Assembly: GCF_000280905.1 (NCBI RefSeq) | Contig: NZ_ALAP01000084.1 | Location: 1-55,682, forward strand | Reading direction: 5' to 3' | Source of the DNA: Streptomyces sp. AA1529 | GTDB lineage: Bacteria; Actinomycetota; Actinomycetes; Streptomycetales; Streptomycetaceae | Length of the DNA stretch: 55,682 nucleotides | In this document: piece after piece, positions 27,418 through 36,801 of the stretch | Layout: each line of letters starts with the position of its first letter | Position numbering within the stretch: the stretch's first letter is position 1 | The notes under the pieces: generated by a model | Told to the model about the DNA's origin: nothing | Databases searched by the model: none | Seen by the model: the letters and a program-made list of their open reading frames with translations, nothing else | Position numbers and translations under genes: made by a program

Positions 27418-29175
27418 TCACCGCCGGTGGCCCGGCCCGTCGGCCCCGTCGGTGACCCGGATCGCGAGGACGGCCATGTCGTCGTGTCCCGGGGAGTTCT
27501 TCACCCCCCGGGAGAGCGCCTCCAGGAGCTGCGGCAGGGGACGGTCCCCGTACGCGGAGAGTGTGGACATCGCCCGCCGGATCCCGTCTTCGATGTCGCT
27601 GTGCCGGCGTTCCACCAGGCCGTCGGTGTACAGCAGGAGAACGGCGCCCGGCGGGATCTCGTACTCGTGTTCGCAGCGGTCGAGGCCGATCGCGGCGTCG
27701 AGCAGCAGCAGGTCGTGCTCGTCCAGCGTCGAGACCCGGCCGTCCGGCAGCCGCAGCAGCGGCGGCGGATGTCCGGCGTTGGACATCGTCAGCCGCCACC
27801 GGTCGTGGTGCGGGTCCAGCCGGGCGTGTACGGCGGTGGCACCCGGCCCCAGCGGCAGGGCGGCGAAGGCGGCCTCGACCGCCGCCAGCGCGACGGCGGG
27901 CGAGCGCTCCGGGTGGCCGAGCGTCGCCTGGCGCAGCATGCTCCGCACCTGCCCCATGACGACGGCGGCCCGCATGTCGTGCCCGATGACGTCCCCGATG
28001 GACGCCACCAGGCAGGACCGCCGCCCGCCCGGTCCGGTCGGCAGCACGTAGGCGTCGTACCAGTCGCCCCCCACCATGTCCTGGTCCTCTGCGGGCAGGT
28101 ACAGGGTGGACATCTCCAGACCGGGCACGTCCGGCAGTTCGGTGAGCATGGCGGACTGGAGTTGCTGCGCCGTGCTGAGCCGGCTCTCGACGAACCGCAT
28201 CCGCTCCACGGCCTGGCTCACATATCCCGCGACCGCGGTGAGCACCGCCTCCTCGGTCACACCCAGTGCGTGGGCGCCCGCCCAGGACCAGGTCAGCACC
28301 CCACGGTGGCGGGCCAGCGGGACGCAGAACGCGGAGCCGAGCCCGAGGGCGTCGTACCCCGCCACGGCGTCCGCGCTGTAGCCGGCCTCCAGCGCGGCGT
28401 GGTCGGGGACGAAGACCGCCCGCTGCTCGCGCATCGCCCGGGCGCTGGGGAAACCGGAATCCACCGCCATGGACGGAACGGCGGCCTCCACCGGCCGCAC
28501 GTCGTCCGGTTCGACGACGCGCCACAGCGCCTCCCCGTCGGCGAGCAGCAGGCCCACGTAGGCCGGCTTGGCGGAACCCTCGAACAGGTGGCGCAGCCGG
28601 CGGACCACATCCGTCAGGTCGCGGGAGCGGGCCAGCTCGACCGAAGCGCGCAGCAGGAGCCCGGCGTGGTCCCGGTCGCGCCGGACCTGCTCGCTGGCGA
28701 TCCGCAGCCGCAGCTCGACCGAACAGGCGGCCGCGAGGTCGGCCAGGTCGTGCAGCTCCGACTCGGTCCACTCGCGGGGCTCGTGGTCGATCGCGCACAG
28801 CGATCCCAGGACGTGGCCGTCGGCGTCCGTCAGCGGCATCCCCGCGTAGGCGATCACCTGGAGTTCGGAGACGGCCAGACTCGAACGTGTGAGGGAATCG
28901 AGTCGCGAGTCGCTCAGCACGAGCGGCTCGCCGCTGTGTACGACGTGCTGGCAGAAAGACCGGTTCAGAGGCGTCTGGCGTCGCCCCGCCCAGGGCTCCG
29001 CCAGCCCCACCATGCCGGGGAAGACCTGCCGCTCGGCCTCCAGCAGCGACACCAGCGCCACCGGGACGCGGAGGAACCGGGTGACGAGCCGCGCGAACCG
29101 GTCCATCCCGGGGTCGGCGGCGGCCGTGAGCCCGGCGAGCCGCAGCGCCTCCGACCTGCCCAGCTCCCCCGTCAC
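27418..29175 (-). CDS. GAF-PP2C (SpoIIE-type) protein phosphatase
   Basis: 585 residues from GTG 29175 (GGAGGG just upstream; the frame extends further but into low-quality sequence). Two GAF domains lie at about residues 30-165 (VALVSLLEAERQVF, AYAGMPLTDADGHVLGSLCAI) and 190-330. The SpoIIE/RsbU phosphatase domain covers about 355-575 with metal-binding motifs GGDWYDAY, GDVIGHDM, SNAGHPPPLL, YTDGLVE and GHDDMAVL. Such proteins dephosphorylate anti-sigma-factor antagonists in response to signals sensed by the GAF domains. No sigma-factor partner is adjacent. Confidence 0.92.
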   Translation of the reverse strand: MTGELGRSEALRLAGLTAAADPGMDRFARLVTRFLRVPVALVSLLEAERQVFPGMVGLAEPWAGRRQTPLNRSFCQHVVHSGEPLVLSDSRLDSLTRSSLAVSELQVIAYAGMPLTDADGHVLGSLCAIDHEPREWTESELHDLADLAAACSVELRLRIASEQVRRDRDHAGLLLRASVELARSRDLTDVVRRLRHLFEGSAKPAYVGLLLADGEALWRVVEPDDVRPVEAAVPSMAVDSGFPSARAMREQRAVFVPDHAALEAGYSADAVAGYDALGLGSAFCVPLARHRGVLTWSWAGAHALGVTEEAVLTAVAGYVSQAVERMRFVESRLSTAQQLQSAMLTELPDVPGLEMSTLYLPAEDQDMVGGDWYDAYVLPTGPGGRRSCLVASIGDVIGHDMRAAVVMGQVRSMLRQATLGHPERSPAVALAAVEAAFAALPLGPGATAVHARLDPHHDRWRLTMSNAGHPPPLLRLPDGRVSTLDEHDLLLLDAAIGLDRCEHEYEIPPGAVLLLYTDGLVERRHSDIEDGIRRAMSTLSAYGDRPLPQLLEALSRGVKNSPGHDDMAVLAIRVTDGADGPGHRR

Positions 29176-29260
29176 AGTCCCTCCACCGATGGTTCGCGGG
29201 AGTCCCGGCACCGACCCGACACCCCCACTGCGCACAGCCCGCACCGATGCCGCAACCGTC

Positions 29261-29287
29261 ATCCGCCAAAGCGGATACATGCGGATA
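29261..29287. promoter_or_regulatory. Inverted plus direct repeat upstream of the GAF-PP2C gene
   Basis: ATCCGC-4-GCGGAT forms an inverted repeat (29261-29276), and GCGGATA recurs 10 bp further on (29281-29287). Flanking DNA (29277-29300) is unusually AT-rich, so this is the probable promoter/operator region 86 bp before GTG 29175. The rest of the 343-bp gap up to 29518 shows no gene. Confidence 0.5.
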
Positions 29288-29518
29288 GAAGTAAATGTAT
29301 CGCAAGAATCGGACGCTGTCGTGTGGCTGCCGTGCGACTGCCGTGCACCTGTCGTCGGCATGACAGACCCTCCGCCCCGGCTGGCCGCCCTTCCCTCCCG
29401 AGCCATACGGGACCGGGCCCGGCGGAAGGTGTTCCGCCGGGCCCGGGAACGGGCGCCTCGCCCGCGGGGCTCGCCCGCGGCATCGTCCGCCGGGCTCACC
29501 GCCGGACGACGGCGTCAC

Positions 29519-30865
29519 TCACCCGCGGTTCCCCTCGTCCGGGACCGCGGCCGCGTCCGCCGCGCCGGCCGCGTCCGCCGCCCAGGTCTCCCCGGAGGGC
29601 AGCGGCGTCATCCGGGGCAGGAGCTGCGCGGCGAGCAGCGTCGAGAGCGCCGAGCTGTCCCCGCTGCCGCCGTCGGTACGCACGACGACCGGCCGGGGTG
29701 CCTTCCCCGCCAGCTCCGCGCCCACCTCGAGGCGACGGCGGGCCAACTCGTACTGGAGCACCGCGCGGTTGTCGCGGTAGGCCTTGGCCAGCGCGCGCTG
29801 GGCCCGGGCCTCGTTCTCGGCGGCGATCAGACCGCTGCGGCCCTCCGTCTCGATCTCGAACCGCACCCGCTGCGCGTTGGTCTCCTGCTCCTCCAGCAGC
29901 TGCGCCACCTGCTCGCGGGCCTTGTTCAGCGCGGCCTTCACCTCGACGATGCGCGCGTCCCGCACCTTCTTGGCCCGCTCGATGTCCATGCCGAGGCTGT
30001 CGATCCGGCGCTTGCGCGTCAGACCCCACTCCTGCTCGTAGGCCGTACGCTCCTTGGCGACCCGCTCCCGGGTGGCCAGGTGCTGCTGGTACTGGGCGGG
30101 GAGCTGGACGTCCGGGATGTTGGAGCCGGTGATGCGCACCCCGTAGCGGGACAGCAGCCGGTTGAGCAACTCCTGCATGTCGGCCACGTCGGAGCCGCGC
30201 AGGTCGTACGCGTGCTCGGTGTGCACCAGGCGGGCGCGCTGGCGGATGGCGTCCTGCACGGCGCTGGAGAGGACCAGGTCGAAGTTGCCCGCGCCGATCG
30301 TCCGCACGAAGAGCACCGCGTCGGTGATGCGGAACTTCAGGAAGAACTCGATCGACCGCAGCGGCACGTTCTCCTGCGTCGGGCAGGCCATCACCGGCGC
30401 CGAGTACGGGATCTCGGTGGCCGTGTCGACCACGAAGTCGACCCGCGACCAGGGGTGCCACAGGTAGTGCCGCCCCGCGTCCAGGGTGCGGGTGACCGCA
30501 CCGTACCGGGTCAGCACCCCGTGGGTGCCCTGCTCGATCTCCACGATCGAGGAGCGCCACCACCAGAGCCCGCCGATCACCAGCAGCACTGCGCCGAGAG
30601 CGTAGGAGAGCCCGGCCAGCGCGCCGTAGGCGAGGTCGGAGGCCCCCTCGGCGCCGGCTCCGCGCAGCGAGAGCATCACTCCCGCCAGCAGCGCGAACAG
30701 CCCGAGCCACAGCGGCAGCATCCACCACAGCCTGCGCCGGTGGCGCGGGATGATGACCGGGATCAGGGTGCCGGCCTCGCCGCCCCGCAGCAGTTGGGCG
30801 ATCTCGCTCCAGGGCGCCACCGCCTCGGAGATGACCGACCTGCGGTTCGTGTGTGCGCTGCTCAC
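29519..30865 (-). CDS. SPFH/band-7 domain protein (second of pair)
   Basis: 448 residues. Two membrane helices (about residues 45-110) are followed by an SPFH domain (about 120-300) with TRYGAVTRTLDAGRHYLWHPWSR and VPLRSIEFFLKFRITDAVLFV. A charged, coiled-coil helical region follows (about 300-400, rich in Glu/Arg/Ala) and then a short Ala/Gly tail. Slipin-like proteins form oligomeric membrane microdomains. Its ATG overlaps the stop of the upstream SPFH gene (ATGA), so the two are coupled and probably assemble together. Confidence 0.9.
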   Translation of the reverse strand: MSSAHTNRRSVISEAVAPWSEIAQLLRGGEAGTLIPVIIPRHRRRLWWMLPLWLGLFALLAGVMLSLRGAGAEGASDLAYGALAGLSYALGAVLLVIGGLWWWRSSIVEIEQGTHGVLTRYGAVTRTLDAGRHYLWHPWSRVDFVVDTATEIPYSAPVMACPTQENVPLRSIEFFLKFRITDAVLFVRTIGAGNFDLVLSSAVQDAIRQRARLVHTEHAYDLRGSDVADMQELLNRLLSRYGVRITGSNIPDVQLPAQYQQHLATRERVAKERTAYEQEWGLTRKRRIDSLGMDIERAKKVRDARIVEVKAALNKAREQVAQLLEEQETNAQRVRFEIETEGRSGLIAAENEARAQRALAKAYRDNRAVLQYELARRRLEVGAELAGKAPRPVVVRTDGGSGDSSALSTLLAAQLLPRMTPLPSGETWAADAAGAADAAAVPDEGNRG

Positions 30866-32718
30866 TGGTCGTCCTCCTCGGAGTGGTGCGGGACGTCGGC
30901 CGCGGACCCGGCGGACCCCGCGGTCCCAACGGACCCGGCGGACCCCGCGGTCCCGGCAGCCGTTTCGGTCACGTCCGTCCCGGAAAGGTCACCGGCCCCG
31001 GTGGGCACACCAGTCCCGTCAGACCGTCCGGACGCCTCGGCGGTGCCAGTTGCGTCAGGAGCACCGGACACCTCGGACGTCCCGGCCGGCTCGGGGGCCA
31101 CCGTGGGCCGCTCGGCCTCCAGCAGCGCCCCGATCTCGCTCTCGCGGTCGGAGATCCGCGCGGACACCTCGTCCAGGCGCTCCCGCACAGCCGCCATGTC
31201 GGCCTCCGTGAACAGCTCGCCGCCGTGCTCCCCCACCAGTTCGCGGGCGAGGCGCAGGAAGTCGACCCCGGCCGCGTCGCTCCCGTCGGCCGTACCGCCG
31301 ATCCGCACCAGCCGCGGCAGATGGTCGGCGACCTCCACCAGGGCGTCGAGGATCTGCCGCTGGTAGCGGTACTCCAGGATCTCGGGCGCCTCGGCCGCCG
31401 TCACGGCCCGGATGTCGAGGGCCTGGGCCTCCAGCAGCGCCGCGTTCGCCTTCGCCTCGGACTCGGCCTGCACATAGCGCTGCCGGGCGAGCGCCTCGGC
31501 CCGGTTGGTCTCGCGCTCCACGGCCGTGTCCATCTGCGCCTGGTACTGGGCGATGTCCGCCTGGATGGCGGAGAGCGTCTCGTGGCTGGTCGCCAACTCC
31601 TTGGTCAGATCGCCCTCGTCCTGCTCCTTGCGCAGCATCAGCGCGTACTCGTGGGTGTACGCCTCCTTCGCCATCCGCACCATCTCCGGAGCGGCCAGGT
31701 CCATCCGGTAGCCCCGGTCGGCCGGCTCGGCGTGCGTGATGTTGGCGTTGGTCAGCTCGACCGCGGGCCGGAACTGCTGGTTGAGCTGCTCCAGCAGACG
31801 CCCGGTGTCCTCCCCGACCATGTCGTAGATCCCGGCGGCCTCCTGCTCGTAGATGAGGCTCCGGATGGTCTCGCTGACGGCGTTGCTCAGCTTCTCCTCG
31901 AAGCCGCGGACCGCACCGAGCGTGTAGACGAACTCGGTCGGGTCGCTGATCCGGAACTGGATGAAGAGGTCGATCGACGCCTTCACCCCGCCCTTGGTCG
32001 GTGCTTCCCGCACCGGCGCGTTGAACGGGTACTCGCGGACGGTGTTGACGATGTACGACACCCGCTTCCACGGGCTGATCAGAATGACCCGGCCGGGCCC
32101 GACGACCTTCTCCAGCTTCCCGAACCGGGTGATCAGCGCCTGGCAGCCGTCCGGAACCATGACCATGCCCTGCCGCCACCACACGAAGCCGATCGCGGCC
32201 AGCGCCACGACCCAGTAGTGCAGCCCGAAGAACGGATTGGTCAACGGCGAGTCGTCCACGGTCGACACCACGGCGGTCCCCACCGCGCCCAGCACCAGCA
32301 GCATCAGCACCGGGAGCATGCTCAGGAACGAACGCCCCTTCGGCAGCACCATCGGGCAGATCTCATGAACCTGCTCGCCGTCCTCGCGCTTGTGCCCGCT
32401 CTGGTTGAGTGCCTCGCCGGCCTCGTCCAGCGAAACGGTCCGCTGCGCCATCACGGTGGCGATCGAACCGCCCTGCTCCCGGGCCGCCGGGAAGTCCGCG
32501 GGATCCATCCCCTCGTCCTGCGGTTCCTGCACGTCCTGGCCCTCCTGGCCGGCCTCCCCCTGGCCCCGGCCCTCGGCACTCCGCCCCCGCGTGGGCCCCC
32601 GCCCGGCGGATCGGCCCGTACGCCTGCGGACCTCCTCCTCCGCCACCTGCCGGGGATCGGCACCGGAAGCCATCGCGGAGGCCACCCTCCGTACGTTCTG
32701 CGCTCTCGCTCGCGCCAC
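30862..32718 (-). CDS. SPFH/band-7 domain protein (first of pair)
   Basis: 618 residues. A charged disordered N-terminus (1-115) contains AEGRGQGEAGQEGQDVQEPQDE. Two membrane helices (about 130-185) precede an SPFH domain (about 190-370) containing ALITRFGKLEKVVGPGRVILI, and a long coiled coil (about 370-520) contains ETNRAEALARQRYVQAESEAKANAALLEAQ. An Ala/Gly/Ser/Thr repeat tail ends the protein. GTG 32718 follows GAGGGGGAACT. The tail is encoded by two 27-bp direct repeats. It heads the SPFH operon. Confidence 0.9.
   Translation of the reverse strand: MARARAQNVRRVASAMASGADPRQVAEEEVRRRTGRSAGRGPTRGRSAEGRGQGEAGQEGQDVQEPQDEGMDPADFPAAREQGGSIATVMAQRTVSLDEAGEALNQSGHKREDGEQVHEICPMVLPKGRSFLSMLPVLMLLVLGAVGTAVVSTVDDSPLTNPFFGLHYWVVALAAIGFVWWRQGMVMVPDGCQALITRFGKLEKVVGPGRVILISPWKRVSYIVNTVREYPFNAPVREAPTKGGVKASIDLFIQFRISDPTEFVYTLGAVRGFEEKLSNAVSETIRSLIYEQEAAGIYDMVGEDTGRLLEQLNQQFRPAVELTNANITHAEPADRGYRMDLAAPEMVRMAKEAYTHEYALMLRKEQDEGDLTKELATSHETLSAIQADIAQYQAQMDTAVERETNRAEALARQRYVQAESEAKANAALLEAQALDIRAVTAAEAPEILEYRYQRQILDALVEVADHLPRLVRIGGTADGSDAAGVDFLRLARELVGEHGGELFTEADMAAVRERLDEVSARISDRESEIGALLEAERPTVAPEPAGTSEVSGAPDATGTAEASGRSDGTGVPTGAGDLSGTDVTETAAGTAGSAGSVGTAGSAGSAADVPHHSEEDDQ
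30904..30954. repeat. 27-bp direct repeat inside the SPFH tail
   Basis: A 24-bp unit (30904-30927) recurs identically at 30931-30954, separated by AAC. It encodes the AGS/TAGS repeats at the C-terminus of the larger SPFH protein, evidence of recent in-frame tandem duplication. Confidence 0.85.
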
Positions 32719-32989
32719 AGTTCCCCCTCTGTCTCATCGTGCGCCCCCGCCATCCCACACCACGGGCAGCGCCGCGGCCACGGCGGGAGCCCCGATCGTG
32801 ACACCACAGCGAACCCTTCGTTGCCTCCGGTACACAACGCCCGCCGCCACATGGGCCGCCTCATGCGGGTGGCGGTCCGCGCGGTCCGGCAGGTCGCCGA
32901 CCGGCTCAGCCGGGCCTGAAGCATCCCGAGGAAATCAGCAGATCCCCACGGGTAGCCGCCCCGGGGGGCGGTGTTGGTAAGTTCCGAAC

Positions 32990-34081
32990 GTGGTAAAGAC
33001 GAGGTGGAAGGCCGCACTCGGCGCCAGGATCACCTGCAGGCCCATACTGTCCGGGGAGGCCTGCTTCGTCACCTGTGAGGACGGGTCGGTCAGCGCAGTC
33101 GAACTCACGTCGGGCCGGCCCCTCTGGAGCCGACAGGTTGCCGGATCCGATGCCGAACCGGGCAGCGGAAGGAGGCTCGGCTCCGCAAGCGCCCTGGGAT
33201 GTGGCGCGGTTGCCGACGGAGTCCTCTACCTCGCCACAGCGCGCTCACTCGTCGCGATCGAGACCACGACAGGCCGGGCCCGGTGGACGACCGACGGCTT
33301 GACCGGTGCTGACACCGCACCGACCGTGGCGCTCACCGAAGACGAGATCGTGGTCACCCGCCAGAAGCAGATCTCGGTTCTCCGGCGCGACACCGGAACG
33401 CCTCTGTGGAGTGTTGCCGTGGACGAGGAGGTGACCGGCCCGGCAGCCGTTGACGGCGGCCTCGTCGTGATCAACTGCCGGACGCAGTGCTCCGCCTGGG
33501 ACCTGCACGACGGAACGCCGGTGTGGACCACACCACGCAACAGCTACTTTTATGGCGGCTCACCCGCCGTCATCCACGCCGGGGTGGCCTACATGGGTGA
33601 TGGGGACGGCTCGCTCCACGCTCTTGACGCCGAGACGGGAGAGCTGCGCTGGAGTACGAGGTCGCACAACAGCTGGGTTGACGCAGATGGTTGGAAGCGC
33701 CAGAAGTCGGCGGCCATCCTGATGCCACCCGCAGTCGCCGAGTCCAGGATCGCCGTGGGCTTGACCAATTGCACACTTCAATGCGTCGACCTCCGGGGGG
33801 AGGCGCAATGGATGCACTTGACAACGCCCTACGCCTTCATGAACCCCCGGGCATCGGATCTGCCTGACCCCGTCATCGTCGACGACCTCGTGATCGAGGG
33901 CGGAAGGAAACCCACCATGCAGGCATGGGACCTTCGGACCGGCGCTGAGGTGTGGAAGGTGCGGCGCAGACGCACTCCGACAACGAGCCTCGCGTACGCC
34001 TCGGGAAGACTCCTTTACGGAGCGGGCAGGACTCTCTTCGCCCACGACGCGCGTACGGGCAAAGGGCCATGGACGCTTTGA
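32990..34081 (+). CDS. PQQ-like beta-propeller repeat protein
   Basis: 363 residues, no signal peptide. At least six blades follow the pattern of a variable strand, then LxALDAxTGxxxW: VSAVELTSGRPLWS, LVAIETTTGRARWT, ISVLRRDTGTPLWS, CSAWDLHDGTPVWT, LHALDAETGELRWS and MQAWDLRTGAEVWK. These resemble quinoprotein/BamB propellers, but PQQ itself is not needed and the protein appears cytosolic. The start GTG 32990 has a weak ribosome site. Codon GC is lower than in the flanking core genes and marks the beginning of the accessory stretch. Function unknown; such propellers usually mediate protein binding. Confidence 0.82.
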   Translation: MVKTRWKAALGARITCRPILSGEACFVTCEDGSVSAVELTSGRPLWSRQVAGSDAEPGSGRRLGSASALGCGAVADGVLYLATARSLVAIETTTGRARWTTDGLTGADTAPTVALTEDEIVVTRQKQISVLRRDTGTPLWSVAVDEEVTGPAAVDGGLVVINCRTQCSAWDLHDGTPVWTTPRNSYFYGGSPAVIHAGVAYMGDGDGSLHALDAETGELRWSTRSHNSWVDADGWKRQKSAAILMPPAVAESRIAVGLTNCTLQCVDLRGEAQWMHLTTPYAFMNPRASDLPDPVIVDDLVIEGGRKPTMQAWDLRTGAEVWKVRRRRTPTTSLAYASGRLLYGAGRTLFAHDARTGKGPWTL

Positions 34082-34261
34082 AATCAATCTGCGGCACCAC
34101 GACCGAAGGGTCACGGCGAAACGCTTCCCGCGAGACGCCACCTTTCGTCCTCGGCAGCGAATGTCGCCGCGTACACGGAACGCACAGGTGTGCCATAGCG
34201 TCATCCGGCGCCGCAGACCGCCCGGGACCGACGTTGCCTGATGCGACTCTAGGATCGTCGC

Positions 34262-34717
34262 ATGACAGACGACCCCGATCAGCACAGGGAACCGGGGCTT
34301 CCGCCCAAGGCCGAGTTCGCCTTTCCGGGCCCCCTCCGGGACCGGCTCGTCGCCGCGATCCTCGACGGCTCCAAGACCGCGACCACCGGGCTGCTCGCCG
34401 AGTACGAGCATGACGGGGAGCCACTTCCCTCCATCGGCCGGCGTTCGACAGTGGTCGACTCCGACGACCGCCCAGTGGCGATCATCGAGGTGACGGACAC
34501 GCGCGTGGTGCCGCTCGGTGAAGTGGACATCAGCCACGCGCGGGACGAAGGCGAAGGCCACACCACGATCGAGCACTGGAGGGCGGACCACGAGGAGTTC
34601 TGGCACAGCGGAGAGATGCGAGAGGCCCTGGAGAATCCTCACTTCACCGTGCACGACACCACCCGGGTCGTTTTGGAACGTTTTCGCGTTGCGATCCGTC
34701 TGCCCGATCCGTCCTGA
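34262..34717 (+). CDS. ASCH domain protein
   Basis: 151 residues. The ASCH signature is visible: FPGPLRDRLVAAILDGSKTATTGLL, then VDSDDRPVAIIEVTDTRVVPLGEVD, then DEGEGHTTIEHWRADHEEFW. ASCH proteins fold like PUA domains and bind RNA; some hydrolyse N4-acetylcytidine. ATG 34262 lies 6 nt after a TAGGAT hexamer (34250-34255), so it may be leaderless. The gap 34082-34261 shows no gene. Confidence 0.88.
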   Translation: MTDDPDQHREPGLPPKAEFAFPGPLRDRLVAAILDGSKTATTGLLAEYEHDGEPLPSIGRRSTVVDSDDRPVAIIEVTDTRVVPLGEVDISHARDEGEGHTTIEHWRADHEEFWHSGEMREALENPHFTVHDTTRVVLERFRVAIRLPDPS

Positions 34718-34811
34718 CCGGCCGCCGCTGCACCCCACCTCGTCGCGGCCCCATGGTCGGCCATGGGCCCGCGCCGGTGCCGCCCGCCACCGCACGTGAT
34801 CCAATGACCGC

Positions 34812-35375
34812 ATGGTGGGGAACCGCTCATGTCTGGGGCCGTTGGAACCGGCCGACGGCCGTTGGGGAGTCGGGGACGCCACACGGCCCGATACCCACTG
34901 GGTGGAGTTCCGCTCGAACGGCTTCCACCAGCACAATCCGGACTCCGACGGGCAACTGATCCCGTGGTCCAGGGTCATGAATGGCATCTGGCTCACCTGG
35001 GGCAAGCACCCCTGGAACACGAACAGCAGAGGCCTCTACACGCCGAGGGGAATGGTCGCCACCCGCGAAGGCGGCTGGATGCACACGACACTGCGCCACC
35101 CGTACGAGGACCACCAGTTGCGCTTCGACCAGCACACGCGCCCCTACCGGGCGGTGGACGTGCTCCGGTTGGAGTACCTGCTGCGGCAGCTCACCACCGA
35201 GGGAAAGCTGCATCTCCTCGGCGACCCGGAATGGGTGGGACATGCCGCGGCGTACCTGGCCGGAGGGAAGAACCGCTGGATCACCAGGCGTGCACTGCGA
35301 AAAGTGGCGGCGGAGGCCCTGGCAGCAGCCGGCCCCGGCAGCCCCGGACAACCGCCACCGCCATCGGCGCCTTGA
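34812..35375 (+). CDS. Conserved hypothetical protein
   Basis: 187 residues, soluble. A Trp-rich core (WVEFRSNGFHQHN, GIWLTWGKHPWNTNSRGL) and VDVLRLEYLLRQLTTEGKLHLLG are followed by an Ala/Pro-rich tail. I do not recognise the family. No ribosome site precedes the ATG; an alternative start cannot be excluded. It lies in the lower-GC accessory stretch. Confidence 0.65.
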   Translation: MVGNRSCLGPLEPADGRWGVGDATRPDTHWVEFRSNGFHQHNPDSDGQLIPWSRVMNGIWLTWGKHPWNTNSRGLYTPRGMVATREGGWMHTTLRHPYEDHQLRFDQHTRPYRAVDVLRLEYLLRQLTTEGKLHLLGDPEWVGHAAAYLAGGKNRWITRRALRKVAAEALAAAGPGSPGQPPPPSAP

Positions 35376-35453
35376 GTGGACAACAGACAGCAGGATTGCC
35401 ACTGCGGCCCGGGCATAGACCTCACCCCGATCGCGGTGAGCGCCCTGTCTGCG

Positions 35454-36035
35454 TCATGTGCAAGCGGTCTCGATGGTGTCCGTGAGGGCGTCGAGCTTGC
35501 GGGCGGCCAGGCGGGGTGAGGCGAGGCGGGGGGCCTGGACGGCGGCGAGTTCCTCGGGGGTGGTGCCGAGGACGGACAGGTTGATGCGGTCCAGCCCCGC
35601 CTCCGCGCACGCGGGCAGCACGGCCGCGCCGTTCTCCCCGTTGGAGGTCAGCCCAACGGTCAGATCGAGCCGCCTCGCGATGCGGACGAGATCGGGCAGG
35701 TCCGGGTGGAGGGTGGGTTCGCCGCCGGTGAAGTGGACCTCGTTGATGGGGAGGCTGCCGCGGACAGCAGCCAGGGCGAGGGCGAAGTCGGTGTCGGCGG
35801 GGATGCGCTGGGGGAGGAAGTCGGCGCCGTTGGTGGCCAGGTAGATGGAGACCCTGCCGGAGCGGCCGGGAGTTCCGGTGTAGGCGTCGGGTGGGCGGCC
35901 GGTGTTGTCGGTGGCGACGGGGGTGCCTTCGTTGTGGCAGAAGGTGCAGGCCAGCCCGCACGCATCGATGATCTTCACGCGGAGGGTGCGGTCGGGAACG
36001 ACCGTGACCGGGACGTCGTCGAGTGGGTCGTGCAT
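35454..36035 (-). pseudogene. Radical SAM protein, 3'-truncated
   Basis: 193 residues. The [4Fe-4S] motif CGLACTFC (C-x3-C-x2-C) lies at residues 26-33. SAM-binding GGEP follows at 104-107 (HFTGGEPTLHPDL), and the strand INLSVLGTTPEEL at 151-163. The frame stops right after KLDALTDTIETACT, where family members normally continue for 100 or more residues. No continuation is readable in the other two frames of the following 80 bp. The enzyme core is thus incomplete, and the gene is probably a remnant. ATG 36035 has GGAAGG upstream. Confidence 0.75.
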
Positions 36036-36079
36036 CGGGCCGCCTTCCGTGCTGGGGTCGAGTACGCCGACAGGCCGGG

Positions 36080-36613
36080 TCAGAAGCGCAGGTCGGTGAT
36101 GGTGTCGAGGTCGATGTCGTAGCGGGCGTAGATCTTCTGGGTGTTCTCGCTGGTCAGCTCGTCCCTGGGGATGCCGAGGCGTTCGGCGGTCTGCCAGACC
36201 TGCTCCTCGTCGTCGCCCTCGATCTCGAGGTACGGGGGGATGCGGGGCCAGGTGTCGATCTCCAGCCGTACCCCGTCCAGCAGCCAGGAGCTGCGGCGGT
36301 TCTCCTGGTACGAGCGGTGCGTGAGCCCCATGAGGCCCAGGAGGGTATGGGTGTCCTCGAAGGAGCCGACGGTGGTCTCGGTCTCCTGGGTGCCGTCGAT
36401 CGCGTCCGAGCTGACCGTCTTGACGCACAGCGTCACCGCGCCGCCCGCGTCGCGCAGCCGCACCCAGCGGCCCTCGACCGGGGGGATGGGGTCGTAGACG
36501 TAACGGCGCATCAGTCGCTCGCCGTGGAAGGTGCCGCCCGCGGACTTGATGCGCGCGGCCATCGCCTCCGGATCGATCTCCAGGGCCTTGGCCTCGTACT
36601 CGACGACGTGCAT
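36080..36613 (-). CDS. CYTH domain protein (CyaB/triphosphatase fold)
   Basis: 177 residues. It begins MHVVEYEAKALEID, a variant of the ExExK opening of CYTH enzymes, which form a beta-tunnel that binds inorganic triphosphate or triphosphorylated substrates with Mg2+. Charged tunnel strands follow: RRYVYDP, WVRLRDAG, TLCVKTV, RLEIDTWPRIPPYLEIEGDDEE. The start at 36613 has AGAGGAAG. An in-frame ATG at 36703 would add 30 residues (MEDRLNEWLL...), which look protein-like and remain possible. Substrate unknown. Confidence 0.85.
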   Translation of the reverse strand: MHVVEYEAKALEIDPEAMAARIKSAGGTFHGERLMRRYVYDPIPPVEGRWVRLRDAGGAVTLCVKTVSSDAIDGTQETETTVGSFEDTHTLLGLMGLTHRSYQENRRSSWLLDGVRLEIDTWPRIPPYLEIEGDDEEQVWQTAERLGIPRDELTSENTQKIYARYDIDLDTITDLRF

Positions 36614-36801
36614 AGGGTGCCAACTTCCTCTCGTAACGGATCGGATAGCGGAGTCTGGCAGGAGTGCGGGGTCGAGCAGCCACTCGTTGAGCCGGTCCTC
36701 CATCGGGACGGCGAACGGGCGCGGCGCACTCGCTTGCCGTCTGCTATGCCAGCGAGTCAATGCGTGCCGGAGTTTCGGGAAGGCGGTCAAGGTGTCGTCC
36801 T

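Noticed and set aside
32719..32989. Small gene in the gap before the PQQ-like gene
   Set aside because: Open frames here are basic/Arg-rich shadows without ribosome sites; nothing supported.
36614..36801. Separate small gene upstream of the CYTH gene
   Set aside because: The only protein-like stretch is in frame with the CYTH gene and may be a 30-residue extension of it; no independent stop/start pair is supported.
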